A program made the position numbers and the translations under genes. A stretch of DNA of 64,000 nt from Solibacillus sp. FSL R7-0682 (GTDB taxonomy: Bacteria; Bacillota; Bacilli; Bacillales_A; Planococcaceae), in assembly GCF_038005985.1 (NCBI RefSeq), contig NZ_JBBOUI010000001.1:417501-481500 (forward strand), written 5' to 3'. Positions within the stretch are counted from its first letter, which is position 1. Each line of letters starts with the position of its first letter. Below, in pieces: positions 35,396-43,483 of this stretch. Below the pieces are notes generated by a model. That model made no database searches and was not told the DNA's origin. It worked only from the letters and a program-made list of their open reading frames with translations.

Positions 35396-36178
35396 ATGAA
35401 ACGTTTTGAAGAAAAAGTAGTAATTGTAACAGGTGCAGGATCTGGACTTGGACAAGCAGCAACACTTCAATTAGCAGAAGAGGGTGCCAAACTTGTATTA
35501 GTAGATTTGAATGAAGCGGGGTTAATTGAAACAAAAGAAAAAGTACTGGCAATTTCACCACAGGCTGAAATGCTCTTAATTGAAGCAAACGTAGCAGATG
35601 AAAATGCTGTAAAAGCTTTTGTAGATACAACTGTAGAAAAGTTTGGAAAAATTGATGGATTCTTTAACAATGCAGGTATCGAAGGAAAACAAAATTTAAC
35701 AGAAGACTTTGGTATTGAAGAGTTCCAAAAAGTTGTTTCTATCAACTTAAATGGAGTATTCTACGGTATGAAATACGTATTAAAAGTAATGAAAGAACAA
35801 GGGGCAGGGTCAATTGTAAATACAGCATCTGTCGGTGGTATTCGTGGTGTTGGAAATCAATCTGGCTACGCAGCATCCAAGCATGGTGTTGTCGGATTAA
35901 CACGAAACTCTGCAATTGAATATGGTCAATTTGGAGTTTCTATTAAAGCAATCGCACCAGGTGCTATAATGACTCCTATGGTAGAGGGATCTTTACGTCA
36001 AATGGGTGGTGATAATTGGCAAGAGGTAGGTAAAGAATTCGTAAAACCAAACCCAATGCGCCGCTTCGGGAAACCAGAAGAAGTTGGTTACTTAGTTGCC
36101 TTCCTACTTTCAAACCAAGCAGACTTCATTAATGGTGTCGTTGTACCAATCGATGGCGGTCAATCGTATAAATATTAA
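35396..36178 (+). CDS. SDR family oxidoreductase (second of a tandem pair)
   Basis: This 260-residue classical SDR closely resembles the preceding gene (VIVTGAGSGLGQAA, NNAGIEG, IVNTASVGG, YAASKHG with Tyr-x3-Lys). The Asp-ending second strand (LVLVDLNEAG) again favours NAD(H). The ATG at 35396 has GGAGGG 7 bases upstream; an in-frame ATG at 35381 overlaps it. The similarity of the two proteins over their full length indicates a tandem duplication. They may act on related substrates or form a heteromer, which is inference. Confidence 0.93.
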   Translation: MKRFEEKVVIVTGAGSGLGQAATLQLAEEGAKLVLVDLNEAGLIETKEKVLAISPQAEMLLIEANVADENAVKAFVDTTVEKFGKIDGFFNNAGIEGKQNLTEDFGIEEFQKVVSINLNGVFYGMKYVLKVMKEQGAGSIVNTASVGGIRGVGNQSGYAASKHGVVGLTRNSAIEYGQFGVSIKAIAPGAIMTPMVEGSLRQMGGDNWQEVGKEFVKPNPMRRFGKPEEVGYLVAFLLSNQADFINGVVVPIDGGQSYKY

Positions 36179-36244
36179 TTTTTTTCATATGAATTCATCA
36201 CATTTATTACTTGTGACGTGAGTTAAGTTAGTTTTAAAATTATG

Positions 36245-36281
36245 AAGAACGAATCCTTATTTGAGGATTTGTTCTTTTTTT
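36245..36281 (+). terminator. Rho-independent terminator of the SDR operon
   Basis: AAGAACGAATCCT pairs with AGGATTTGTTCTT, a 6-base loop, then TTTTTT. The arm is nearly the same as in the terminator at 31711. Confidence 0.9.
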
Positions 36282-36460
36282 CGTTCTAAATGAAGCAAGA
36301 CTAACTATCTTTGTTTCAGTAGGGAATATAGTATTAGTTTAAAACTTGAAATTAAAGCATATTGTGAGAGGATTGCAATGCTCAGATTATCGAACTAATT
36401 CTGTCAATTTGACATACAACATCTCAGTTGATAGTATGAAAGAAAAACTGAATAGCATAT

Positions 36461-36543
36461 ATTGCGGGGGGACTCTTAGGAGTTGAGAAGGTTAAAACCT
36501 GACTCTTTGAACCTGTCAGTTAACACTGGCGTAGGGAAGCGAT
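36461..36543 (+). ncRNA. TPP (thiamine pyrophosphate) riboswitch
   Basis: The aptamer has P1 arms ATTGC (36461-36465) and GCGAT (36539-36543), the GGGG strand, the TTGAGA element (CUGAGA consensus) at 36483-36488, CTTTGAACCTG (pyrophosphate helix), and the 3' GTTAACACTGGCGTAGGGAAG block. Every conserved TPP block is present in order. It controls the thiM operon through the terminator at 36573. Confidence 0.95.
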
Positions 36544-36572
36544 TCATTAGTTTTATAAGCAATAGTTGAATT

Positions 36573-36612
36573 GTGCTTTCCTATTTTTATTTAAATAGGA
36601 GAGCACTTTTTT
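36573..36612 (+). terminator. Expression-platform terminator of the TPP riboswitch
   Basis: GTGCTTTCCTATTT pairs with AAATAGGAGAGCAC (14 bp, one G-U), loop 6 bases, then TTTTTT. It lies between the aptamer and thiM, so ligand binding should end transcription early. Confidence 0.92.
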
Positions 36613-36709
36613 GTTTTATAAAGCTTTAGTGAATTCTCATATTTGTTAGCCCCTGTTTTGTGGATCTATTCGTTCGTATTAAGAATGTAAATAGAAGGGT
36701 GATTGGAAA

Positions 36710-37546
36710 ATGGCTGTTAAACAGGAGACTCAAAGTAAAATTATTCAGGCGGTTGAAACGGTAAAAAGGACGAATCCGATGGCAGGTTCCATTACGAACT
36801 CTGTCACAATTAATCTTGTAGCAAATGCACAGCTTGCTGTTGGTGGATCGGCTGCTATGGTGTACTTGCCAGATGAAGCTGAGTTTTTAGCAAAAGCTGG
36901 CGGAGCTACGTATGTCAATGTGGGAACGCTGTTACCAATTTACGAAGAGACATTACCTTATGTAGCAAAGGTGTTGTACGAAACAGGAAAGCCATGGGTA
37001 TTGGACCCGGTTGCTGTGGGTATTGGTTCACTTAGAACGGAGCTTTTAGAGCAATTTAAGGTATATAAACCAACAATTATTAGAGGGAATGCTTCTGAAA
37101 TTATTGCATTAGCTGGTTTATGGGGATTAGATGGAGGGACAAATGAGTCGAATGTTCGAGGTGTTGATTCTACGGATTCAGTAAATGCAGCTAAAACAGC
37201 AGCTATTGCTCTTGCTAAGTGGACAGGTGGAGCTGTTGCTGTCTCCGGTGAAACGGATTTAATAACAGATGGCTCTATTATGGCTGTTTCTTATGGAGGA
37301 TCACATTTCATGGAGAAAATTACGGGTGCAGGTTGCTCGTTAGGTGGAGTCGTGGCTGTTTATGCAACAGCAACTTCGCCATTTATTGCGGCACTTACTG
37401 CTTCTGCGGTGTACAATATGGCTGGTAAACGGGCTGAACTAAAGGTGGATGGTCCAGGGAGTTTCCAAGTTCAGTTTCTGGATGAATTGTATAAAGCTAC
37501 GGCTAAAGACATTGCAAACAATCCATTTGATATAGAGGAGGTTTAA
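36710..37546 (+). CDS. thiM: Hydroxyethylthiazole kinase
   Basis: ThiM phosphorylates 4-methyl-5-(2-hydroxyethyl)thiazole for salvage into thiamine. The 278-residue protein matches the family: GSITNSVTINLVANAQLAVGGS at the start, GTLLPIYEETLPYVAK, PWVLDPVAVGIG, IRGNASEIIAL and the phosphate-binding EKITGAGCSLGGVV with the catalytic Cys. AGGGTGA is the Shine-Dalgarno. It is first in a riboswitch-controlled operon with a thiamine-binding protein and thiE. ThiD is not in the window, so the pyrimidine branch must come from elsewhere. Confidence 0.95.
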   Translation: MAVKQETQSKIIQAVETVKRTNPMAGSITNSVTINLVANAQLAVGGSAAMVYLPDEAEFLAKAGGATYVNVGTLLPIYEETLPYVAKVLYETGKPWVLDPVAVGIGSLRTELLEQFKVYKPTIIRGNASEIIALAGLWGLDGGTNESNVRGVDSTDSVNAAKTAAIALAKWTGGAVAVSGETDLITDGSIMAVSYGGSHFMEKITGAGCSLGGVVAVYATATSPFIAALTASAVYNMAGKRAELKVDGPGSFQVQFLDELYKATAKDIANNPFDIEEV

Positions 37547-37549
37547 TTT

Positions 37550-37849
37550 GTGAATACATTAGTAGCGGTTGCTATTGCGCCTCTTGGTGTGGGTAATGAA
37601 TTAGCACAGGAGGTAGCTGAAGTTATAAAAGTTATTCGAGAGTCGGGATTACCAAATCGAACGACATCTATGTTTACTGAGATTGAGGGTGAATGGGATG
37701 AAGTAATGGAAGTAGTAAAAAAAGCAACATTTATCCTTGCTGAAAAAGGTATTCGAACAGAAGTGGTCTTAAAAGCCGATATTCGCCCAGGATATACAAA
37801 TACGATCAATACGAAAATCGAAAAAGTAAATTATATTTTAGGAGGATAA
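37550..37849 (+). CDS. MTH1187/YqgV-type thiamine-binding protein
   Basis: This 99-residue protein belongs to the MTH1187 (DUF77) thiamine-binding family: PLGVGNELAQEVAEVIKVI, TTSMFTEIEGEWDEVMEVVKKA and ADIRPGYTNTINTKIEKV are recognisable. Members bind thiamine or related pyrimidines, and may buffer or sense the vitamin. The start is GTG with GGAGG 8 bases upstream, 3 bases after thiM. Its place inside a TPP-regulated operon supports the ligand. Confidence 0.88.
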   Translation: MNTLVAVAIAPLGVGNELAQEVAEVIKVIRESGLPNRTTSMFTEIEGEWDEVMEVVKKATFILAEKGIRTEVVLKADIRPGYTNTINTKIEKVNYILGG

Positions 37850-37850
37850 T

Positions 37851-38555
37851 ATGAGTATTGTAAAAAAACTCGATATTTCAGCATACTTAGTTGTAGGGCC
37901 TGAAAATACAAAAGGGCGTTCAGTTTCGGCAATTATTAAAGATGCAGTAAATGCAGGTTTTACTTGTATACAAATTCGTTCGAAAGTTGCCTCTGCTAGA
38001 GAGTTAATTCAGCTAACGCGTCAAGCGGCAGAGGTCATTGAAGAGGTTGGAAAATCCCAAGAGGTTACACTACTTGTAAATGACCGACTTGATGTGGTTT
38101 TAGCTGCGAGAAAACTAGGGATTAAAGTGGATGGTATTCATATAGGTCAAACGGATATACCTGTGGATGTTTGTCGAGATTATCTAGGGGAAGATCTCAT
38201 TATAGGTTTATCTGCCCGAGCAGATGAATTGCTAGAATATATAAAAACAGAGGATGTTTCTCAAATTGATTATTTTGGCGTGGGACCGTTGCGTGAAACT
38301 CAAACAAAACCCGATTGTGGACTTGGGAAAGATGGTAAAATCATAACGAGAAATTTTGATGAAATTGCTAAAATTTCTGAGCTTAGTTCGATACCAGTTG
38401 TTGTTGGAGGTGGTGTAAAGCTCGCTGATATACATCCTCTTGCACAAACAGGAGTAGATGGATTCTTTGTTGTATCAGCTGTGGCTGAGGCAGACAATCC
38501 AATGCTGGAGGCAACAAATTTAGTAAATGCCTGGAACCTTCATAAAGCTAGATAA
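37851..38555 (+). CDS. thiE: Thiamine phosphate synthase
   Basis: ThiE joins hydroxymethylpyrimidine pyrophosphate to thiazole phosphate to make thiamine phosphate. The 234-residue TIM-barrel protein has the conserved QIRSKVASARELI, LLVNDRLDVVLA, GIHIGQTD, the active loop YFGVGPLRETQTKPD and VVVGGGVKLAD. AGGAGG precedes the ATG and the gene starts one base after the upstream stop. A few residues are odd (QTKPD for the usual T-x-TK), but the fold is unmistakable. Confidence 0.95.
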   Translation: MSIVKKLDISAYLVVGPENTKGRSVSAIIKDAVNAGFTCIQIRSKVASARELIQLTRQAAEVIEEVGKSQEVTLLVNDRLDVVLAARKLGIKVDGIHIGQTDIPVDVCRDYLGEDLIIGLSARADELLEYIKTEDVSQIDYFGVGPLRETQTKPDCGLGKDGKIITRNFDEIAKISELSSIPVVVGGGVKLADIHPLAQTGVDGFFVVSAVAEADNPMLEATNLVNAWNLHKAR

Positions 38556-38605
38556 AAGTATTTAGTAAATTGGACTTTTAATGCTTACACTCGTAAAATG
38601 ATTGA

Positions 38606-38642
38606 CTGGGTTGAGTTCGGTATTTTACCAGGCTTAACCCAG
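38606..38642 (+). terminator. Possible terminator hairpin after thiE
   Basis: CTGGGTT and AACCCAG arms with partial inner pairing form a stable hairpin about 50 bases after thiE, but the following T-tract is poor. Confidence 0.5.
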
Positions 38643-38718
38643 CTAATTGTACTAAATACTTTGAATCGCCTTAAATTGTCTTACAAGACAATAAATCACC
38701 TTGTTTAAGTAGTAACGT

Positions 38719-39453
38719 TTATATATGAGATTTATGACGGAATGGACATTTCCCTTGAATTGGCTCAATATCATCACCAATAAAAAATTGCTTCCACTCA
38801 TTATGCGTCGGATCACCAAAATGACCGATATCGGGATGCTTAGGAAGCTGATCCCAAACTTCTACACGTTTACGAACTTTATCTCGTGACATAATACCAC
38901 CTATTTCAGTTCCTTCTAACCCTTCAAATATTTTGCGAGGCTGAAATCCAAGAACCATTGCATTTCCTAGATCGCGTGTTTTTCTCTTCTTATATGCAGG
39001 AGCATTTCCAAACACAAAAATTGGCTCTCCAGCGAAATGAAAATCCCATAAATAATGCTCGGGGTCTCGAGGGCTGTCTTCAGGCCATTCAACCTTATCT
39101 ACTTTATGTAAGTATTGAAGTATCTCCCAAAATTGCTTTCTGTAATCTTCAAGTGAACCCTCTTGCTCAAAAGGCTCTACAAATACAAATAAACCATGTC
39201 TCTTGTAGTTTGGTAATTTAAATAAATCTAGAAAACCCTCTAATGCAGAAGGTAGATTACTCCAATCGTTTTGATTGATGTAAGCATAGCGGAGCTCACC
39301 TTTCAGCTCGCCACTCATTCCAAAAAAACAGGGAAATGTCTTATCTGTTACCGTGTTATGAAAAGTTTCGTATTCTTTATAAAGCCAACTCGGTAAGTCT
39401 GTTCTTGTTTGAAAATCTGCTTTTGTTAATAAAGCTTGCCTCTTCGTAAGCAT
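38719..39453 (-). CDS. YqcI/YcgG family protein
   Basis: This 244-residue member of the YqcI/YcgG family, whose function is unknown, shows the family blocks FPCFFGMSGELKGELRYAY, LFVFVEPFEQ, YLWDFHFAGEPIFVFGNAPAY and EWKQFFIGDD. The start at 39453 has GGAGGCG 7 bases upstream; a longer N-terminus is rejected. It contains Cys and His near the C-terminus (GKCPFRHK) but no recognised domain. It is monocistronic. Confidence 0.85.
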   Translation of the reverse strand: MLTKRQALLTKADFQTRTDLPSWLYKEYETFHNTVTDKTFPCFFGMSGELKGELRYAYINQNDWSNLPSALEGFLDLFKLPNYKRHGLFVFVEPFEQEGSLEDYRKQFWEILQYLHKVDKVEWPEDSPRDPEHYLWDFHFAGEPIFVFGNAPAYKKRKTRDLGNAMVLGFQPRKIFEGLEGTEIGGIMSRDKVRKRVEVWDQLPKHPDIGHFGDPTHNEWKQFFIGDDIEPIQGKCPFRHKSHI

Positions 39454-39615
39454 ACAATCGCCTCCGTTATCTTTATTTACGTATTTGATAGTCATTACCC
39501 TATCCAAAATTTCTTAAAACAACGATGAGAATATGAAAATAACACCACTAATTGTTTATTAAATGAAATGTTAAGGGAAAGAAAAGGGATGTATTAAGAA
39601 AATGGAGGATAACTT

Positions 39616-40470
39616 ATGGTTAATACAATTTCAAAGCAATCCCAAATACAATGTCAAAGTGAATATGGAACACTAAAAAAAGTGGTCTTATGTGAACCAC
39701 AATACATGGAAATTAAAGAAGTAATTAATGATGTTCAAAAAAAATATATAAATGATAATATCGACCGTACATTAGCCGTTTCGCAACACCAAATATTTGA
39801 GCAAACTTTACTAAATGCGGGAGTAGAAGTCATTAAACTACGACCAAGTAAAGACCACCCTGAACAAGTTTTTACAAGAGATATTGGTTTTTCTTTAGGA
39901 AGTCACTTATTTATTTCCGAGATGGCGAATCCAATTCGTCAAGGTGAAGAGAAAGTATTAGCTCATTGGATGAATAAACATGGCATATCCTATAAGAAGC
40001 TTTCAACACATTCCATTGAAGGTGGCGATGTAATTGTAGACGGCAATCGTGTATTTATTGGAATTAGCCATCGTACATGTAAGAAAGCTATTCATGCTTT
40101 GCAAAAAGAATTACCTGATTTTGAGATTATACCTATTGCTTTTAATCCGAAGTATTTACATTTAGACTGTGTGTTTAATATTCTTTCATCAAAAGATGCG
40201 TTAATTTATCCTGATGCGTTCGATCAAAATAACTTGGATCTATTGTCGAGCCTGTATCATTTAATCGAAGTGAGTGAAAGTGAACAGTTCTCAATGGGGA
40301 CGAATGTATTGTCGATTGGTCATAAACGAGTGTTAAGCTTGCCAATAAACCGAGATGTTAATAGGAAGATGAGACAATATGGATATGAAGTGTTGGAAGT
40401 GGATTTTTCAGAAATAATTAAATCAGGTGGTTCATTCAGATGTTGTTCATTGCCAATTGTGCGACACTAA
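39616..40470 (+). CDS. Dimethylarginine dimethylaminohydrolase-like (amidinotransferase superfamily) protein
   Basis: This 284-residue guanidino-group-modifying enzyme resembles B. subtilis YkgA. It has TRDIGFSLG, SIEGGDVIVDGNRVFIGIS and HLDCVFNIL (catalytic His region), and the catalytic cysteine near the end in SGGSFRCCSLPIVR. It may hydrolyse methylarginines or another guanidino substrate; Arg deiminase activity cannot be excluded. GGAGG is 7 bases before the ATG. It stands alone. Confidence 0.85.
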   Translation: MVNTISKQSQIQCQSEYGTLKKVVLCEPQYMEIKEVINDVQKKYINDNIDRTLAVSQHQIFEQTLLNAGVEVIKLRPSKDHPEQVFTRDIGFSLGSHLFISEMANPIRQGEEKVLAHWMNKHGISYKKLSTHSIEGGDVIVDGNRVFIGISHRTCKKAIHALQKELPDFEIIPIAFNPKYLHLDCVFNILSSKDALIYPDAFDQNNLDLLSSLYHLIEVSESEQFSMGTNVLSIGHKRVLSLPINRDVNRKMRQYGYEVLEVDFSEIIKSGGSFRCCSLPIVRH

Positions 40471-40599
40471 AAAATAGTACAGAGCATTTTATGGGAAAAT
40501 TTTTCCTAATATTACATGGAGAATGACCTATTTTAGTGTATATTTAAAGTAAATTAATAAACACGCAGAAATGGTTGCGTTAGTTGAAAGGAACGGACA

Positions 40600-41451
40600 A
40601 TGAGAAGGATTATTTTATCGACAGAAAGTGGCGCGGATTTGCCGAAAGACCTGGTTGAAAAATATCAAATTCAAGTAGTACCGATGCACGTTGTCATGGA
40701 AGGGAAAGACTATTTAGATGGTGAGCTATCCGTAGAGGAAGTTTTTGATTATCATAGCCGCACCAAAAAAATACCTTCAACAGCAGCAACGAATGTACAT
40801 GAGTATCATGAATTATTTACGAAAATTAGAATGAATTTTCCTGATAGTATTGTTATTCACATTGGTTATACGTCAAAAGCATCTGCTTCTTTTCAAAGTG
40901 CATTAATTGCAGCAGAAGATTTTGAAAACCTCTTTTTAATTGATACGTTAAATGTAACAGGTGGATTAGCCGCCATCGTGATGTATGCGGTCACTCTACT
41001 TGAGGAAGATCCTTCCATTGACCATGTTCAACTAATAGAAAAAATAGAATCGGTCGTTCCTAAAACAAGATTAGCCTTCATTCCAGGTAGTTTAGACTTT
41101 TTAAGAGCGGGTGGACGTGTAAGTAACATTGCTTATATTGGAGGGGCGTTGTTAAAAATAAAGCCCTGTATCGAACTAAAAGAAGGAAAACTTGTTTCAA
41201 CTAGAAAATATCGTGGGCATATGAGCATCGTTGCGGAGAAACTTATGCGAGATTACTTAAATGAATACGATATTAATAGAAAACAACTGTACTTAATCTA
41301 CTCTATTGGACTGGGAGAAAGTATTAAGAGGCAAGTAGAGATAATTGCAAAGGAAACAGGCTTCGAAAATGTTACATGGATGCAAGCTGGGGCAATGATT
41401 TCTACCCATGCTGGACCTGGAGGCTTTGGAATCGCAGGAATAGAAAAATAG
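40600..41451 (+). CDS. DegV family fatty-acid-binding protein
   Basis: DegV/FakB proteins hold a fatty acid for phosphorylation by FakA and incorporation into phospholipid. The 283-residue protein has LSTESGADLPKDLVEKYQI at the start, VVPMHVVMEGKDYLDGE, PSTAATNVHEYHELF, the lid region IGYTSKASASFQSA, and RLAFIPGSLDFLRAGGRVS. GAAAGGAAC is the Shine-Dalgarno. The length fits the family (280-290). Confidence 0.93.
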   Translation: MRRIILSTESGADLPKDLVEKYQIQVVPMHVVMEGKDYLDGELSVEEVFDYHSRTKKIPSTAATNVHEYHELFTKIRMNFPDSIVIHIGYTSKASASFQSALIAAEDFENLFLIDTLNVTGGLAAIVMYAVTLLEEDPSIDHVQLIEKIESVVPKTRLAFIPGSLDFLRAGGRVSNIAYIGGALLKIKPCIELKEGKLVSTRKYRGHMSIVAEKLMRDYLNEYDINRKQLYLIYSIGLGESIKRQVEIIAKETGFENVTWMQAGAMISTHAGPGGFGIAGIEK

Positions 41452-41463
41452 AATTTGTCATAA

Positions 41464-41500
41464 TGAACGAAGATCCAGAGTGGGCTTCGTTCTTTTTTCT
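41464..41500 (+). terminator. Rho-independent terminator after degV-like gene
   Basis: GAACGAAG pairs with CTTCGTTC, with some inner pairing, followed by TTTTTT. Confidence 0.88.
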
Positions 41501-41595
41501 GGAAAAGCAATAATATTTTTTTGTTGAAGTTTTCTTTAGATAGGCTTAATAGAAAAATAAAAAAGTACTTGTGAATATTTCAGGGGGAATCTTAA

Positions 41596-42111
41596 ATGAA
41601 CATAACAACGGACAGATTAATAATACGTAATTTTACATATGACGATTGGCTAGATGTGCATTCATATACATCGGACACGAATGTTATGAAGTATATACCA
41701 GAGGGTGTTTTAACGAGTGAAGATGCGAAGAAATTTGTAAAGGAAAATAGCAGTCAAGATGCTAAGTATTTCCCTGTGCTATTAAAGAAAGATCATACAT
41801 TGATTGGTCATATTGTGTTCCATAAGTATTTTGGTGAACATACGTATGAGATTGGTTGGGTATTCAATCCAAAATATTATAATAGAGGGTATGCATCTGA
41901 AGCAGCATATTCTATATTAAAATATGGGTTTGAGACGATGAAATTACATAGAATTATAGCGACTTGTCAGCCTGAGAACATTCCATCATATCGCATTATG
42001 GAAAAAATAGGTATGAGGAGAGAAGGTTTTTTCAAAAAATGTATACCACATGGAAACGAATGGTGGGATGAATATTATTACGCAATCTTACAGGAAGAAT
42101 GGAAATCTTAA
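41596..42111 (+). CDS. GNAT family acetyltransferase (RimJ/RimL type)
   Basis: This 171-residue acetyltransferase resembles ribosomal-protein N-terminal acetyltransferases (YdaF/YjcK). It begins TDRLIIRNFTYDDWLDVHSY, has EIGWVFNPKYYNRGYASEAA (the acetyl-CoA motif R-G-Y-A-S-E-A) and IATCQPENIPSYRIMEKIGM. The Shine-Dalgarno is AGGGGGA. A long non-coding gap with a promoter and short tandem repeat follows. The substrate is unknown. Confidence 0.9.
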   Translation: MNITTDRLIIRNFTYDDWLDVHSYTSDTNVMKYIPEGVLTSEDAKKFVKENSSQDAKYFPVLLKKDHTLIGHIVFHKYFGEHTYEIGWVFNPKYYNRGYASEAAYSILKYGFETMKLHRIIATCQPENIPSYRIMEKIGMRREGFFKKCIPHGNEWWDEYYYAILQEEWKS

Positions 42112-42325
42112 ATTGTGTATTGTCATCTGTTTTTAACTCAGCCAAGCGAGTTCATTATTGATTTCAAAGAGTGAAGTTTTTATTAGCGGTAATTAATTGG
42201 ATTTATAAGGGCTTACAAGGAGTTTGAGTATTTTTTTGAGGACTATAGTTCATAGTAAAAAAAGGAATCTGAAGAGAATAAATTTACATTTTACCTCTAT
42301 CCAAAATACTTTGTCAATAATAAAT

Positions 42326-42353
42326 TTGTAAATTCTTTAAAAAATGTTATAAT
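42326..42353 (+). promoter_or_regulatory. Predicted sigma-A promoter
   Basis: TTGTAA (42326-42331) and TATAAT (42348-42353) are spaced by 16 bases, upstream of the 42517 gene. It lies in a gene-free 400-bp stretch and is followed by the TTCGTAT tandem repeat, which would be in the 5' leader. Confidence 0.65.
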
Positions 42354-42371
42354 AGACTTACAATTGTTTTT

Positions 42372-42396
42372 TTCGTATTTCGTATTTCGTATTTCG
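42372..42396. repeat. 7-bp tandem repeat in a gene leader
   Basis: CGTATTT repeats three times (42374-42394) and degenerates to CGGATTCGG. It lies about 20 bases after the promoter -10. Confidence 0.8.
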
Positions 42397-42516
42397 GATT
42401 CGGCTGTACTTTTTTTGCAGATAGAATTTGGATACGTTTTTTTTTATCTATTTTTAACCGAAAAAATTAAACAGTTGTGTGAGCTTTAAATGAATTCCAC
42501 AAGGAGGACTAGAATA

Positions 42517-43368
42517 ATGAATCTAATAAATAAGAAAGTTACACACAAGCGTTTCGGGATAGGGAGTATAGTTAAACATAATGATTCTAGTATTGAAATA
42601 AATTTCGCATCGGAAAATAAAATGTTTGTTTTCCCTGATGTTTTTGGAAAGCACTTAAAACTACATGATAAAAGTATTGCTAACTCACTTGAAGAAATAA
42701 TACGAAAAAAGGAAATAGAACGTAAGGAGGAAGAATGGAAAAAGGAAGAGGAAATTAAGCTACAACGAAAACACCAGGAAGTTCGCTTAGAACACGAAAA
42801 ACTTATGAAATATCATAAACTTCATCCAGAATCACAAATGGTTTTTTGGTGTGATAAAGAAGAACAAACTAAATCTTTGTCGGAATGGAAGGTTTTTTCG
42901 GGCGTCACAAAGAGCGGTAGTAAAAAAGGGGAGCCAAACAAACCTAGCCGCTTACACCAAAATAGTGCTGTTTTATTAACTGCAAAAGATGGTAGCATGA
43001 CTGAAAAAGATAGACGCATTTTAGGTGTCTATATGGTAAACGAAGATTTTATAGGTAAGCTTTGTGATGATGGACATATTCCTGCACATTCAAAATATAA
43101 ACTTGAACTGACTGAAAAAGAGTCGGAACAGCTCCTTTTCTGGAAGTACTATGTAAATGAAAAATTACCGAACAAAATGTCATGGAATACAGGTAAATAC
43201 CGTTATTTTAGTAATTTATGGATGGCTCAAATTTTGCTTGATATAGTATCGTTGAAAACAGACTCACAGGAACGAGAGCTGGCACAACAATTTTTAAAGC
43301 ATTTTTGTAAAATGAATCAGATAACTGTTCAAGAGTTGCCAAAACCTAATGGCGCATTAATGCGTTAA
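42517..43368 (+). CDS. Unknown protein with Tudor-like N-terminus and conserved C-terminal domain
   Basis: The protein has 283 residues. The N-terminus (NKKVTHKRFGIGSIVKHNDS to FPDVFGKHLKL) resembles the small SH3/Tudor-like domain at the end of UvrD/PcrA-type helicases. A highly charged coiled-coil (about 60-105) follows. The C-terminal part (VFSGVTKSG, LHQNSAVLLTAKDG, GVYMVNEDFIGKLCDDGHIPAHSKYKLEL, WNTGKYRYFSNLWMAQILLDI, LPKPNGALMR) is conserved in related Bacillales proteins I have seen, but its role is unknown. AAGGAGG is 9 bases before the ATG at 42517. It has its own promoter and terminator. Confidence 0.7.
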   Translation: MNLINKKVTHKRFGIGSIVKHNDSSIEINFASENKMFVFPDVFGKHLKLHDKSIANSLEEIIRKKEIERKEEEWKKEEEIKLQRKHQEVRLEHEKLMKYHKLHPESQMVFWCDKEEQTKSLSEWKVFSGVTKSGSKKGEPNKPSRLHQNSAVLLTAKDGSMTEKDRRILGVYMVNEDFIGKLCDDGHIPAHSKYKLELTEKESEQLLFWKYYVNEKLPNKMSWNTGKYRYFSNLWMAQILLDIVSLKTDSQERELAQQFLKHFCKMNQITVQELPKPNGALMR

Positions 43369-43403
43369 TAAAATTATTAAAGGTAGTATATTATTCGGTG
43401 AAA

Positions 43404-43477
43404 CATGATAAGCAGATGGTTTAGAAGTGCAGGTAGTGCACCTCTAATTTGCTGTCTGCTTTAACTTTTTTATCATG
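43404..43477. repeat. Large hairpin repeat A, bidirectional terminator
   Basis: Outer CATGATA/TATCATG arms enclose an AGCAGATGG...TTTAGAAGTGCA / TGCACCTCTAA...TCTGCT stem, with TTTTTT inside the outer arm on the plus strand. It lies between convergent genes. The GGTTTAGAAGT core recurs in the hairpins at 45121 and 63213. Confidence 0.7.
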
Positions 43478-43483
43478 AGTAGC

